From Streptomyces iranensis (GTDB lineage Bacteria; Actinomycetota; Actinomycetes; Streptomycetales; Streptomycetaceae): a stretch of DNA of 64,000 nt. Of this stretch, positions 44,083-54,283 are shown piece by piece (within the stretch, counting starts at the first letter, position 1; the number at the start of each line of letters is the position of its first letter). The notes under the pieces were generated by a model. That model was not told the DNA's origin, ran no database searches, and saw nothing but the letters and a program-made list of their open reading frames with translations. Both the position numbers and the translations under genes were made by a program. The stretch lies in the NCBI RefSeq assembly GCF_017874715.1, contig NZ_JAGGLR010000001.1, positions 682,001 to 746,000 on the forward strand, read 5' to 3'.

Positions 44083-45390
44083 ATGTATGCCACCGCCGCG
44101 CGCATCGAGCGCCTCAAGCCACCGGGCCGCCGGGCCTTCGTGCCCTGGCTCTTCATGCTCTCGGGGGACGTACAGGCGCTCTTCAAGGGGAAGACGCCGC
44201 TGCCCTGGCTCGGCGGCGCGGGGGTGGCGGCCTTCATCGCGCTCTACCTCACCACCGTCTTCACCGCCCTCGACGAGCGCCGCCGCCACACCAGGACCCC
44301 GCCGCTGGCGCTGGCCGGGCTGGCGGCGGTCACCTATGCGCTGGGCATCGGCTACGCCGGGAACTGGCTGCTGTGCTTCCCGCTGCTGTCACTGGCCTCC
44401 GGGATCGTGCTGCGCGGCGGGAGGCGGAAGCTGGGGCCCGTCATCCTCGTGCTGTCCGCCTCAGCGGGAGTGATCGCCGGGCTCCGCGGCGGCCCCTCGG
44501 ACTCGCTCACGGTCTCCTACGGCACCCTGCTGTCCGGCCTGGTGACGGCGGCCATCCTGTCGCTCTTCGAGACCGTGGCCCAGCTCCGCGCGACCCGCCA
44601 GGAGCTGGCCCGTACGGCGGTGGAGAAGGAGCGGCTGCGGTTCTCCCGCGATCTGCACGACCTGCTGGGCCACACCATGTCGGTCGTCGTGGTCAAGGCG
44701 GAGGCGGTGCGCCGGCTCGCCCCGAAGAACCTGGAGGCCGCGCTGGGGCAGGCCGCGGACATCGAGGCGGTGGGGCGGCAGGCGCTCACCGAGATCCGCG
44801 AGGCCGTCACCGGCTATCGCGAGGGCAGCCTGGCCACCGAGCTGGACCGGGCCCGCTCGGCGCTGGACGCCGCCGGTGTCGAGGCCGTCGTCCGCCGGGA
44901 GGGGCCGCCGCTGGCCCCGCAGACCGAGGCGCTGCTGGGGTGGGTGGTCCGCGAGGGGGTCACCAATGTGGTGCGGCACAGCGGGGCGTCCCGGTGCGAG
45001 ATCGAGGTGCGGAGCGGCATGGACCGGGTACGGCTGGAGATCACGGACGACGGGGGCGGCGTAGGCTCCCGTACCACCGGTACGCGCGCGATGGGCGCGA
45101 CGCGAGCGATGGGCGCGATGGGCGCGATGGGCGCGATGGGCGCGATGGGCGCGATGGGCGCGATGGGCGCGATGGGCGCGATGGGCACGACTGTCGGGGC
45201 GGACACGGCGGGCGCGGACGGCGCGATCGGCGGTACGGGGCTCAAGGGCCTGGCCGAGCGGCTGTCCGCGGCGGGCGGCTCGCTGGAGTCCGGCCCCGGC
45301 GGACGCCGGGGCTTCCGGCTCGTCGCCGAACTGCCGGTGGACATGGAGGATGCGGTGGAGGCCGAGGTCGAGGGGGCCCGGACGGCGTGA
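44083..45390 (+). CDS. Sensor histidine kinase, NarX/DesK type
   Basis: A histidine kinase of 435 residues paired with the next gene. Residues 20-170 hold about five transmembrane segments. The HisKA_3 box is SRDLHDLLGHTMSVVVVK with the phosphoacceptor His, then HATPase: EGVTNVVRHS, DDGGGVG and GTGLKGLAERL. Between the last two, in the ATP lid, a run of nine Ala-Met-Gly units is encoded by a 9-bp microsatellite. ATG 44083 is chosen; the stop overlaps the regulator start as GTGA. Signal unknown. Confidence 0.93.
   Translation: MYATAARIERLKPPGRRAFVPWLFMLSGDVQALFKGKTPLPWLGGAGVAAFIALYLTTVFTALDERRRHTRTPPLALAGLAAVTYALGIGYAGNWLLCFPLLSLASGIVLRGGRRKLGPVILVLSASAGVIAGLRGGPSDSLTVSYGTLLSGLVTAAILSLFETVAQLRATRQELARTAVEKERLRFSRDLHDLLGHTMSVVVVKAEAVRRLAPKNLEAALGQAADIEAVGRQALTEIREAVTGYREGSLATELDRARSALDAAGVEAVVRREGPPLAPQTEALLGWVVREGVTNVVRHSGASRCEIEVRSGMDRVRLEITDDGGGVGSRTTGTRAMGATRAMGAMGAMGAMGAMGAMGAMGAMGAMGTTVGADTAGADGAIGGTGLKGLAERLSAAGGSLESGPGGRRGFRLVAELPVDMEDAVEAEVEGARTA
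45106..45186 (+). repeat. Nine perfect GCGATGGGC microsatellite units
   Basis: 81 bp of nine identical 9-bp units in the kinase frame (Ala-Met-Gly each), preceded by degenerate units from about 45088. Gain or loss of units keeps the frame, so length can vary without destroying the gene. Confidence 0.95.
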
Positions 45391-46064
45391 ACGACGCGAA
45401 GGGCGCGGAGGGCGTGGAGGGCGTGGAGGGCGTGGCCGAGGCGGAGGGCACGAAGGACGTGATCAAGCTCCTGCTCGCCGAGGACCAGGGGATGATGCGG
45501 GGCGCGCTCGCCCTGCTGCTCGGACTCGAGGACGACTTCGAGATCGTCGCGCAGCTCGGGAACGGGGACGAGATCGTGCCCCGGGCCCTGGAGACCCGGC
45601 CCGATGTGGCGCTGCTCGACATCGAGCTGCCCGGCCGCAGCGGTCTGGACGCGGCCGCCGCGCTGCGCGAGGCGCTGCCGGAGTGCCAGGTGCTGATCCT
45701 CACCACCTTCGGCCGCCCCGGCTATCTGCGCCGGGCGATGGAGGCGGGGGCGGCCGGGTTCCTGGTCAAGGACGGCCCGGTGGAGGAACTGGCCGTGGCG
45801 ATCCGCCGGGTGCTGGCCGGTGAGCGCGTGATCGACCCGGGCCTGGCCGCCGCCGCCCTCAGCGCGGGCCCCAACCCGCTGACCCAGCGCGAGCGCGATG
45901 TGCTCTCGGCGGCGGTGGACGGGGCGACGGTCGCGGACATCGCGGCCAAGGTGCACCTCTCCCCCGCCACCGTGCGCAACTACCTCTCCTCGGCCATCGG
46001 CAAGACCCAGACCCGCAACCGCATGGAGGCCGTCCGCGCCGCCCGCCAGAACGGCTGGCTGTGA
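45387..46064 (+). CDS. Response regulator, NarL/LuxR family
   Basis: A response regulator of 225 residues. After a repetitive N-terminus (GVEGVEGVAEAEG) comes a receiver with the acidic pair in LLLAEDQ, phosphoacceptor Asp in VALLDIELPG, and Lys in FLVKDG. The C-terminal LuxR HTH is LTQRERDVLSAAVDGATVADIA with TVRNYLSSAIGKT. GTG start overlaps the kinase stop, the normal two-component arrangement. Targets unknown. Confidence 0.94.
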   Translation: MNDAKGAEGVEGVEGVAEAEGTKDVIKLLLAEDQGMMRGALALLLGLEDDFEIVAQLGNGDEIVPRALETRPDVALLDIELPGRSGLDAAAALREALPECQVLILTTFGRPGYLRRAMEAGAAGFLVKDGPVEELAVAIRRVLAGERVIDPGLAAAALSAGPNPLTQRERDVLSAAVDGATVADIAAKVHLSPATVRNYLSSAIGKTQTRNRMEAVRAARQNGWL

Positions 46065-46073
46065 GTCGGCCAC

Positions 46074-46169
46074 GAGACCATGAGGAATTGAGACCATGAG
46101 GCATCGAAGCCATGAAGCATTGAGACCATGAAGCATTGAGGCCATGAAGCATTGAGGCCATGAAGCTAC
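46074..46169. repeat. Six copies of a 16-bp unit
   Basis: Six units like GAGACCATGAAGCATT, 16 bp each, after the response regulator and running into the last codons of the MFS gene. Minisatellite; may serve as a transcription end. Confidence 0.85.
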
Positions 46170-47626
46170 GAGGAGCCGCGGGTCACCGCGACCGCGGGCG
46201 TCCGCGGCAGCAGCACGGCCATCAGCACCACCGCCGCCGCGATGATCCCGGTGGCCACGACGAAGGCGCGGCCGTACCCGGCCGCGAGCGCCTCCGGTCC
46301 GGCCCCGCCGTGCGCCGTGATCCGCTCGGCCGCGACCGTGGCCAGCACGGTCAGGCCGAGCGCGCCGCCGATCTGCCGTGAGGTGTTGACCAGCCCGGAC
46401 ACCAGCCCCGCCTCGGAGGGGGCAGCGCCCGAGGTGGCGGAGGCGGCGAGCGGGGTCATCAGCAGCCCGCTCCCGAGCGACATGATGATCGCGGGGCCCA
46501 GGACCGTCCCCACATAGGTGCCGTCGGCGCCCATCCGGCTCTGCCACGCGTAGCCGACGACGGCCAGCGAACCGCCCGCGATCGCCAGCAGCTTGCCGTC
46601 CACCCGGGCCATCAGCCGGGGCGCGAGCTTCGAGCCGAGGACGATCGACAGGCTGTGCGGGAGGAAGGCGAGACCGGCCTTGACCGGGCTGTAGTGGAGC
46701 ACGTTCTGCAGGTAGAGCGTCATGAAGTACCACATGGCGAACATGCCGCCGCCGCACACCACCATCACCGCGTTCGCCGCCGACACCGCCCGGATGCGGA
46801 ACAGCCGCAGCGGCATCAGCGGCTCCTCGGTCCGTGCCTCGACGGCCAGGAAGACCGCGAGCAGCACGAGCCCGGCGAGCAGGGGGCCGAGCGAGGCGGC
46901 GGCGGTCCAGCCGTGCGGTTCGGTCTGCACGATGCCGTACGCGAGCGCCGCGACGCCCGCCGTGACCAGCACCGCGCCCGGTGCGTCGAGCCGTCGCGCC
47001 GCCCCGGAGCGGCCCTCGGTCAGCCACACCGCCGCGGCCACCAGCACCACGATGCCCACCGGCACATTGACCAGCAGCACCCAGCGCCAGGACAGGTACT
47101 CGGTGAGCACACCGCCGACCAGCGCGCCCGCCGCGCCCCCGCCGGCGCCGACCGCGGTCCAGGTGCCGATGGCCCGGTTGCGGGCCGAGCCGGTCGGGAA
47201 GGTGGTGGTGAGGATGGTGAGGGTGGCCGGGGAGAGCACGGCCGCGCCGATGCCCTGCAGCGCGCGGGCGGCGATCAGCTGCCAGGGCTCCTGGGCGACG
47301 CCACCGGCGAGGCTGGCCGCGGTGAACAGCCCGAGTCCGGCGAGGAAGACCCGTTTGCGCCCGAAGAGATCGGCCGCGCGCCCGCCGAGCAGCAGGAACC
47401 CGGCGAAGGTGAGCGCGTAGGCGTTCACCACCCATTGCAGCGCGGTCCCACCGAGTCCCAGGTCCGTACGCATCGACGGCAGCGCGACGTTCACCACCGA
47501 TATGTCGAGCACCACCAGGAACTGTCCGGCGCAGGCGGCCAGCAGAACCGCCCATATGGGGGGCGAGGCGCGCGGGACCCGGGCTGCGGCTGCGGTTTCC
47601 GAGGGGAGGGGCGTCGGGGTGGACAT
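46166..47626 (-). CDS. MFS drug exporter, DHA2 family with 14 membrane segments
   Basis: A proton-coupled exporter of 486 residues. LDISVVNVALP and GGRAADLFGRKRVF are hallmark motifs of the 14-helix QacA/EmrB branch, and GIGAAVLSPATLTIL is motif C of antiporters. About 14 hydrophobic segments. Efflux of drugs or a secondary product is likely. Own promoter; no adjacent TetR gene. Confidence 0.94.
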   Translation of the reverse strand: MSTPTPLPSETAAAARVPRASPPIWAVLLAACAGQFLVVLDISVVNVALPSMRTDLGLGGTALQWVVNAYALTFAGFLLLGGRAADLFGRKRVFLAGLGLFTAASLAGGVAQEPWQLIAARALQGIGAAVLSPATLTILTTTFPTGSARNRAIGTWTAVGAGGGAAGALVGGVLTEYLSWRWVLLVNVPVGIVVLVAAAVWLTEGRSGAARRLDAPGAVLVTAGVAALAYGIVQTEPHGWTAAASLGPLLAGLVLLAVFLAVEARTEEPLMPLRLFRIRAVSAANAVMVVCGGGMFAMWYFMTLYLQNVLHYSPVKAGLAFLPHSLSIVLGSKLAPRLMARVDGKLLAIAGGSLAVVGYAWQSRMGADGTYVGTVLGPAIIMSLGSGLLMTPLAASATSGAAPSEAGLVSGLVNTSRQIGGALGLTVLATVAAERITAHGGAGPEALAAGYGRAFVVATGIIAAAVVLMAVLLPRTPAVAVTRGSS

Positions 47627-47877
47627 AACGGCGATGCTCGCATCCGGAACCCGTCATACGCATCGGCAATTCCGCGCATTCGGGTGGGGCGCAAGACTTA
47701 GTACTTCTCCGATCCGCGGCATGCCCGGTGGTCAGGCGATGGTCGGTGTGTTACCGGTGGATGTTGCCGAAGTCAGGTTGTGAGCAGGTGAGTTGGAGCG
47801 TACGCGGAGCGTATCGCCCTCCGCGACGAGACCTACGAGGAAATCCCTCGTCGAGGCCGGCAACACCGGAGGAGAGC

Positions 47878-48927
47878 ATGACCGACAGCGCCACCAGAGT
47901 CGCCATCTACGGTCCAGGGGCCATGGGACTGCACATCACCAGGCTGCTGTACGAGCGCGGAGTGCCGATCGTCGCCGCGATCACCCGGCCCGGCTCCGAC
48001 AAGGTGGGCAAGGACCTGGGCACCCTCGCGGGCCTTCCCCCGCTCGGGGTCCCGGTCCGCTGCGACGCCGAGGAGACGCTCGCGGAGACCGCGCCGGACG
48101 CCGTGGCGGTCGCCGTCGACACCTATCTCAACCAGGCCATGTACGACATCTACGCGACGATCGTCCGGGCGGGCGCCAATGTGCTCACGCTGGCCGAGGA
48201 GATGCTGTACCCGTTCCCGACCTCCGGGGCGCGGGCGCGGCGACTGGACGAGCTCGCCAAGCGGCACGGGGTCACCGTGACCGGCACCGGACACCAGGAC
48301 GGCTACTGGGTCGGCCTGGTCTCCGTCCTGGCGGGCTCGGCCCAGACACTGCACACGGTGGAGGGCGAACTGTCCTGGAACGTGGACGACTTCGGGCCGG
48401 CCGTGGCGCGGCAGCAGCATGTCGACAGCACGGTGGCGGAGTTCGGCGAATGGCTCGCGGGCGCCGCCCGGAAACCCACGTTCGGCCGGACCGCGCTCCA
48501 CGCCCTGGCCGCCGCCATCGGGCTGACACCGGGACGGCCGGAGACCCGGACCACGCCCTTCGTCGCCGCGAGGACGATTCCCTGTGCGGCGCTCGGCAAG
48601 GACATCGCCCAAGGCAGGCTGCTCGGCTACACCGACACGGACATCCTGCACACCGAGGAGGGCGTGGACCTGGTCATCAGCTCGACCGGCAAGGTGTACG
48701 AGGCGGGCGAGGCGGACTTCAACGAGTGGCGCGCCACCGGGCGGCCGACGCTGCGACTGCGCAACGACCGGGTGATGACCCGGGACACCACCTGCACCAC
48801 GCTCATCAACCGGATCCCGGACGTCGTCCGGGCGGAACCGGGGCTCGTGACCGTCGACCGGCTGCCACAGCTCCGCTATCAGGCTTCCTTGGGGAAGGCG
48901 TCTCCGGGCAGGGCATCCGCCGGGTAG
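47878..48927 (+). CDS. DapB/2,4-diaminopentanoate-dehydrogenase-like oxidoreductase
   Basis: An NAD(P)-binding oxidoreductase of 349 residues. The Rossmann motif is AIYGPGAMGLHITRLL near 8-23; then VAVAVDTYLNQAM and GTGHQDGYWVGL. The overall pattern resembles the Ord/2,4-diaminopentanoate dehydrogenase family, relatives of dihydrodipicolinate reductase. ATG 47878 follows GGAGGAGAG. Its 3' end overlaps the next gene tail to tail by 49 bp. Substrate unknown, perhaps an amino or imino acid. Confidence 0.82.
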   Translation: MTDSATRVAIYGPGAMGLHITRLLYERGVPIVAAITRPGSDKVGKDLGTLAGLPPLGVPVRCDAEETLAETAPDAVAVAVDTYLNQAMYDIYATIVRAGANVLTLAEEMLYPFPTSGARARRLDELAKRHGVTVTGTGHQDGYWVGLVSVLAGSAQTLHTVEGELSWNVDDFGPAVARQQHVDSTVAEFGEWLAGAARKPTFGRTALHALAAAIGLTPGRPETRTTPFVAARTIPCAALGKDIAQGRLLGYTDTDILHTEEGVDLVISSTGKVYEAGEADFNEWRATGRPTLRLRNDRVMTRDTTCTTLINRIPDVVRAEPGLVTVDRLPQLRYQASLGKASPGRASAG

Positions 48928-49943
48928 GGCGACGGCGCGGACGGCTCCGCGCGGCGGCCCCATCGCCGGGTGTGCCGTTCCAGGAGCAGCAGCAGGTCGA
49001 TCAGAAAGGCGTCCCGTTCCTCGACCAGTTCGGCCACGGACCGTCCCCCTGCCGCCTCCTCGCTTCCGGTGACCATCCGCTCGTACAGCTCGTCCGTCAG
49101 CTCGGGAGCGTCGAGCCTGGTCAGGGGATCGAGCAGCCCCGGGCCGAACTGGTCGAGCATATGGGCCATCCCGCCGGGGCCGCCCGCCAGATGGGAGGTC
49201 AGGCACGGCCCCAACAGCGCCCAGCGCAGCCCGGGACCGTGGGCTATCGCGGTATCCACCTGGCCGACGGTGGCCTCACCGGCGGCGACCATGTGCAGCA
49301 CCTCGCGCCACAGCGCCTCCTGGAGGCGGTTGGCGATGAACCCGGGCAGCTCCCGGTCCAGGGTCAGGGGCGTCTTCCCCGTGTGGCGGTAGAAGCGGTC
49401 GGCCCAGGCGACCGTGGCCGGGTCGGTGGCCCGGCCGCCGACCACCTCCACCAGGGGGATGAGATAGGGCGGGTTGAACGGATGGCCGACCACGAACCGT
49501 CCGGGGGTGCGGCACGCCGTCTGCATATCGGTCATGGCGAAGCCGGATGTGCTCGAGGCGACCACGACGCCCCGGGGTGCCGCCGCGTCGATCGCGGCCA
49601 GCACACGGACCTTCGTATCCAGCCGTTCGGGGACGGATTCCTGGACGAAGTCGGCCACGGACACCGCCTCGGAGAGGGAGCCGGTGAAGCTCAGCCTGTC
49701 CCGCCGTGCCCCGTCGGCGAGGCCGAGCCGCTCCACGGCGGGCCAGGCGCGGTCCACGAGCGCGTTCAGCCCGTCGGGGGCGCCCGGCGCGGGGTCATGG
49801 GCGATGACGTCATAGCCCATCCGCAGGAAGTGCGCGGCCCAGCCGCCTCCGATGAGGCCGGTGCCGACGACGGCGACGGTGCGGACCGACTCCGGCTCCC
49901 GTATGCCCTCCTGCGCGGGCTTCTCCCACTCCCCGGCGGCCAT
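48879..49943 (-). CDS. 3-hydroxyacyl-CoA / carnitine-type dehydrogenase
   Basis: A protein of 354 residues of the 3-hydroxyacyl-CoA dehydrogenase family. NAD site GTGLIGGGWAAHFLRMGYDV, the serine in SSTSGF and catalytic His in GHPFNPPYLIP. The single short helical domain resembles L-carnitine or gulonate dehydrogenases more than fatty-acid enzymes. ATG 49943 overlaps the upstream aminotransferase stop. Oxidises a 3-hydroxy substrate; exact one unknown. Confidence 0.9.
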   Translation of the reverse strand: MAAGEWEKPAQEGIREPESVRTVAVVGTGLIGGGWAAHFLRMGYDVIAHDPAPGAPDGLNALVDRAWPAVERLGLADGARRDRLSFTGSLSEAVSVADFVQESVPERLDTKVRVLAAIDAAAPRGVVVASSTSGFAMTDMQTACRTPGRFVVGHPFNPPYLIPLVEVVGGRATDPATVAWADRFYRHTGKTPLTLDRELPGFIANRLQEALWREVLHMVAAGEATVGQVDTAIAHGPGLRWALLGPCLTSHLAGGPGGMAHMLDQFGPGLLDPLTRLDAPELTDELYERMVTGSEEAAGGRSVAELVEERDAFLIDLLLLLERHTRRWGRRAEPSAPSPYPADALPGDAFPKEA

Positions 49944-51352
49944 CAGCGGACACCGCCCGAGGGGCCCTTGCGCACATCCCGGCACAGCCGCTCGAAGTTG
50001 GCCACGTACCGTCGCACATCGTCCCGGGTGTGCTGCACCGACAGGGTGAACTGCTCGGACTTGCCCCACGACGGCAGCAGGACCCCGCCGCCCACCTGGT
50101 AGAGCCAGTGGGCGCGCCGCCACGGGGCGGGGGAGCGGAGGAAGTCGCGGTAGTCGCGCAGCCGGTCGGTGAAGACGACCGCGCCCTTGGCCCCGGCGGA
50201 GACGACATGGCCCGGGATGCCGTAGCGCGCCATCAGCTCGCTCACGCCGGTCACGATGGTGGTGCGCAGGGCCTCCAGATGCGCGTATGCCCCGGGGGTG
50301 AGGACTTCGGTCAGCATCGCGCGGGCCGCCGCCATGGTCATCGGGTTGCCGTTGAACGTGCCGACCTGCTGATAGGTGTTGTCCGCGATCAGTTCCATCA
50401 GGGCGGCGGTGCCGCCGATGGCCCCGCAGGGGAGCCCGCCGCCGAGCGCCTTGGCCAGGCATACGAGGTCGGGGGTGACGCCGAGCAGCTCGGCGGCTCC
50501 GCCGGGTGCCACCGCCAGACCCGTCTTCACCTCGTCGTAGGCGAGATACGCACCGTGGGCGTGCAGCAGGTCGCGCAGTGCGGCGAGGTAGCCCGGGGGC
50601 GGGAGGACCACGCCGATGTTCAGCATCACGGGCTCGACGATCATTCCGGCGACGGAATCCGGGTTCTCCTCCAGTGCGGTGCGCACCGCGTCGATGTCGC
50701 CGAACGGCACGGCGAGCGTCAGATCGGCGAACTCCGGTAAGTACGCCGGCCCGGACGGCACCGAGCACGGCCGGTGGTCCGGTCCGATGTCACCCCGCTC
50801 CGGGAGGGGAAACGTGGACACCTGAACCGAGTCGTGGTGTCCGTGGTAGGCCCCCTCCACCTTGATGATCTTCTTGCGGCCGGTCGCCACCCGCATCAGA
50901 TGGACGGCGTCCATGGTGGCCTCGGTCCCGGAGTTGCCGAACCGCCACAGCGGCAGGCCGAAGCGCTCCGCCAACAGCCGTGAGACGGCGATCAGATCCT
51001 CGGTCGGCAGACCGAAGTGGGTGCCGAGACGCACCCGCCGCTCGACCGCGCCGACGATGGCCGGGTGGGCGTGGCCCGCCAGATTGGCCCCGAAACCACC
51101 GTGCAGATCGACGTACTCGGTACCGTCGGCGTCCCGGACCCGCCCGCCCTCGCCCCGCTCGATCCAGATCGCACCGGGCTCGGCGTCCTGCCAGGACGAG
51201 GCGACGCCCCCGGCGAGGGTGGCACGCGCGGCCTCCCGCAGCTCGAACGACCGCCCCATCCGGTCGGCGAGCCGCTTCTCCGAGGCCTCGATGAGCTTGT
51301 CCAGCTGGGCGAGATCCCGCTCTTTCACTCGTGCGGTTGGCGCACTGGTCAT
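49943..51352 (-). CDS. Class III PLP aminotransferase, GSA-aminomutase-like
   Basis: Fold-type I PLP enzyme of 469 residues. Visible: GGFGANLAGHAHPA, SGTEATMDAVHLMR, AYHGHHD, and the PLP lysine region DEVKTGLAVAPGG. It resembles glutamate-1-semialdehyde aminomutase but is not hemL-located and differs near the N-terminus, so a transaminase of an omega- or beta-amino substrate is likely. ATG 51352 follows GGTGG. Coupled by ATGA to the dehydrogenase. Together they look like a small catabolic or biosynthetic module. Confidence 0.93.
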   Translation of the reverse strand: MTSAPTARVKERDLAQLDKLIEASEKRLADRMGRSFELREAARATLAGGVASSWQDAEPGAIWIERGEGGRVRDADGTEYVDLHGGFGANLAGHAHPAIVGAVERRVRLGTHFGLPTEDLIAVSRLLAERFGLPLWRFGNSGTEATMDAVHLMRVATGRKKIIKVEGAYHGHHDSVQVSTFPLPERGDIGPDHRPCSVPSGPAYLPEFADLTLAVPFGDIDAVRTALEENPDSVAGMIVEPVMLNIGVVLPPPGYLAALRDLLHAHGAYLAYDEVKTGLAVAPGGAAELLGVTPDLVCLAKALGGGLPCGAIGGTAALMELIADNTYQQVGTFNGNPMTMAAARAMLTEVLTPGAYAHLEALRTTIVTGVSELMARYGIPGHVVSAGAKGAVVFTDRLRDYRDFLRSPAPWRRAHWLYQVGGGVLLPSWGKSEQFTLSVQHTRDDVRRYVANFERLCRDVRKGPSGGVR

Positions 51353-52371
<1,019 letters not shown>

Positions 52372-53176
52372 TCGCGAGCACATGACCGGGGCGCCCGGCT
52401 TGCCCCACCGCCACCCGCCCCGGTGGCGGATGGCGGCCGACGCTCCCGCCTCCGGCGACAGACAGCGGCCACACCCAGCCCCGCGAGGGCGTCGGCCGGG
52501 TACGCGCTCGCCAACTCGGCCCCGCGGACGCTCGCCGAGGGGGCATACGCCGCTCCCGGCGACGGACAGCGGCCGACACGACACCCCCGACCCGGCGACA
52601 GACAGCCGCCCCCCGGCAGCAGACGGCGGCCGACGCCCCCGCCCCCGCCCCGCTGAGGCATCCGCGGCGAGCGCGCCCGCGCGGCCGGGCGGCCAGGCGG
52701 CCGGGCCCGCCGGAAGCCGCGGCGGCCGCCGCGGCCGGTGACGGCGTGCGGCGGCCGACCCGGCCGAGGAGACCCAGCCGAGGCGGGCCAAGGCGACCCG
52801 GCCGAGGCGACCCGGCCGAGGCGACCCGGCCGAGGCGGCGCGGCCAAGGCGACGCGGCCAAAGCGACCCGGCCAAAGCGGCACGGCCGAGGCGGCACGGC
52901 CAAAGCGGCACGGCCGAGGCGGCACGGCCAAAGCGGCACGGCCAAAGGGGCGCGGCCAAGGCGACGCGGCCAAAGCGGCACGACCAAAGCGGCACGACCA
53001 AAGCGGCACGACCAAAGCGACCCGGCCAAAGCGGCGCGGCCGAGGCGGCGCGGCCGAAGCGGCGCGGCCGTCCGGGGCCGGGCGGCCAGGTCCGCCGGGC
53101 GGGCGGGCCAGGTCCGCCGGGGCCGCCACCCGCCCGGCGCCCGAGGCGTATCGGCCGGGCCGCTACCATCGCCCGC
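52372..53176. other. 805-bp gene-free stretch dominated by repeats
   Basis: The right half is the 14-bp minisatellite at 52763-53066. The left half has looser GC-rich repeats such as GGCGACAGACAGCGGCC. Open frames exist on both strands but reflect the GC-rich repeats, not genes. Confidence 0.7.
52763..53066. repeat. Minisatellite of about 21 units of 14 bp
   Basis: Units such as GCCGAGGCGACCCG, GCCAAAGCGGCACG and GCCGAGGCGGCACG follow each other with an exact 14-bp period from 52787 to 53066. 14 is not a multiple of three, so frames rotate; not a coding repeat. No CRISPR-like spacers. Confidence 0.92.
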
Positions 53177-54121
53177 GTGTCCAACGGCAGCTTTTTTCCA
53201 GAGCCCGGTCGTCGCGGCGGTACCCTCGCTATCGTCCTGGTGACGCTGATACCGGCATGCTTCGTCGGCTGGCTGCTGTGGAGTTCCCTGGGCGGTTCGA
53301 AGGACGACGGTGCGGACGGGGTGGGCGGGGCGAGCGGCGCGAGCGGGCCCACGACCTCCTCGACGTCCTCCCCACCGCCCCCGTCGTCCGGCGCGTCCGC
53401 ACCACCCGCCCCATCCGGGAAGTCCGGAAAGCCCGGGACACCCGGAAAGCCCCTCAAGGGCAAGGTCGTGGTGATCGACCCCGGCCACAATTCGCACAAC
53501 CGCGAACATCCCTCACAGATCGCCCGGCTCGTGGACATCGGCACCGAGAAGAAGGAGTGCGACACCACGGGCACGGCCACCAACTCCGGCTACCCCGAGG
53601 CCTCCTTCACCCTCGATGTGGCGCGCCGCGCCCGCATCCTGCTCGAAGCGCGCGGCGCCACCGTGCGGTTCACCCACGACGGCGACCGGCCGTACGGGCC
53701 GTGCGTCGACGAGCGCGCGGAGATCGGCAACAAGGCCCACGCCGACGCCGCGGTCTCCGTGCACGCGGACGGCGCGGCCGCCGGGGAGCGCGGCTTCCAT
53801 GTGATCCTGCCCAAGTCCGTACGGGGCGGCGGCGCGGACACCTCCGCCATCACCGCGCCCTCCCGCCGACTCGGCGAGCGGCTGCGCGCCGAGTTCGCCG
53901 AGGCCACCGGCAGCGCGCCCGCGCGGTACATCGGCGACGGCAGCGGGTTGGACGTCCGGGGCGACCTGGGCGGGCTCAACCTCTCCACCGTCCCCAAGGT
54001 GTTCATCGAGTGCGGCAATATGCGCGACTCCCAGGACGCCGCCGAATTGACCGATACGGCGTGGCGCGAGCGCGCGGCGCATGGTATCGCACAGGGCATT
54101 ACGGACTTCTTGAACGAGTAG
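53177..54121 (+). CDS. N-acetylmuramoyl-L-alanine amidase, membrane-anchored
   Basis: Peptidoglycan amidase (Amidase_3) of 314 residues. One transmembrane helix near 16-38 and a Ser/Pro-rich linker precede the catalytic domain from about 95. Zinc ligands are seen: His in VVIDPGHNS, Glu in GYPEASF, His in SVHADG; catalytic Glu in FIECGNM. Cleaves the peptide from the glycan outside the membrane. GTG start. Complete. Confidence 0.94.
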   Translation: MSNGSFFPEPGRRGGTLAIVLVTLIPACFVGWLLWSSLGGSKDDGADGVGGASGASGPTTSSTSSPPPPSSGASAPPAPSGKSGKPGTPGKPLKGKVVVIDPGHNSHNREHPSQIARLVDIGTEKKECDTTGTATNSGYPEASFTLDVARRARILLEARGATVRFTHDGDRPYGPCVDERAEIGNKAHADAAVSVHADGAAAGERGFHVILPKSVRGGGADTSAITAPSRRLGERLRAEFAEATGSAPARYIGDGSGLDVRGDLGGLNLSTVPKVFIECGNMRDSQDAAELTDTAWRERAAHGIAQGITDFLNE

Positions 54122-54283
54122 CGCGCCCACAACCGAACGGGAGGTCACGACCGGGATACCGATGGGACACCCCCGGTCTCCGCAGGCGGATTCACCCGTA
54201 CGATGGGGCCCACCCCCGACGCCTTCGCGCTATCGCGCCTGGCGGCAGCGCTCGTACAGACGAAACCGACAAAGGACCTCACG

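Noticed and set aside
44814..47669. A 951-residue open frame on the minus strand
   Set aside because: It is antisense to the kinase and response regulator and off-frame in the MFS gene.
52763..53066. Possible CRISPR or coding repeat
   Set aside because: No spacers, period 14, and frames rotate; it is a minisatellite.
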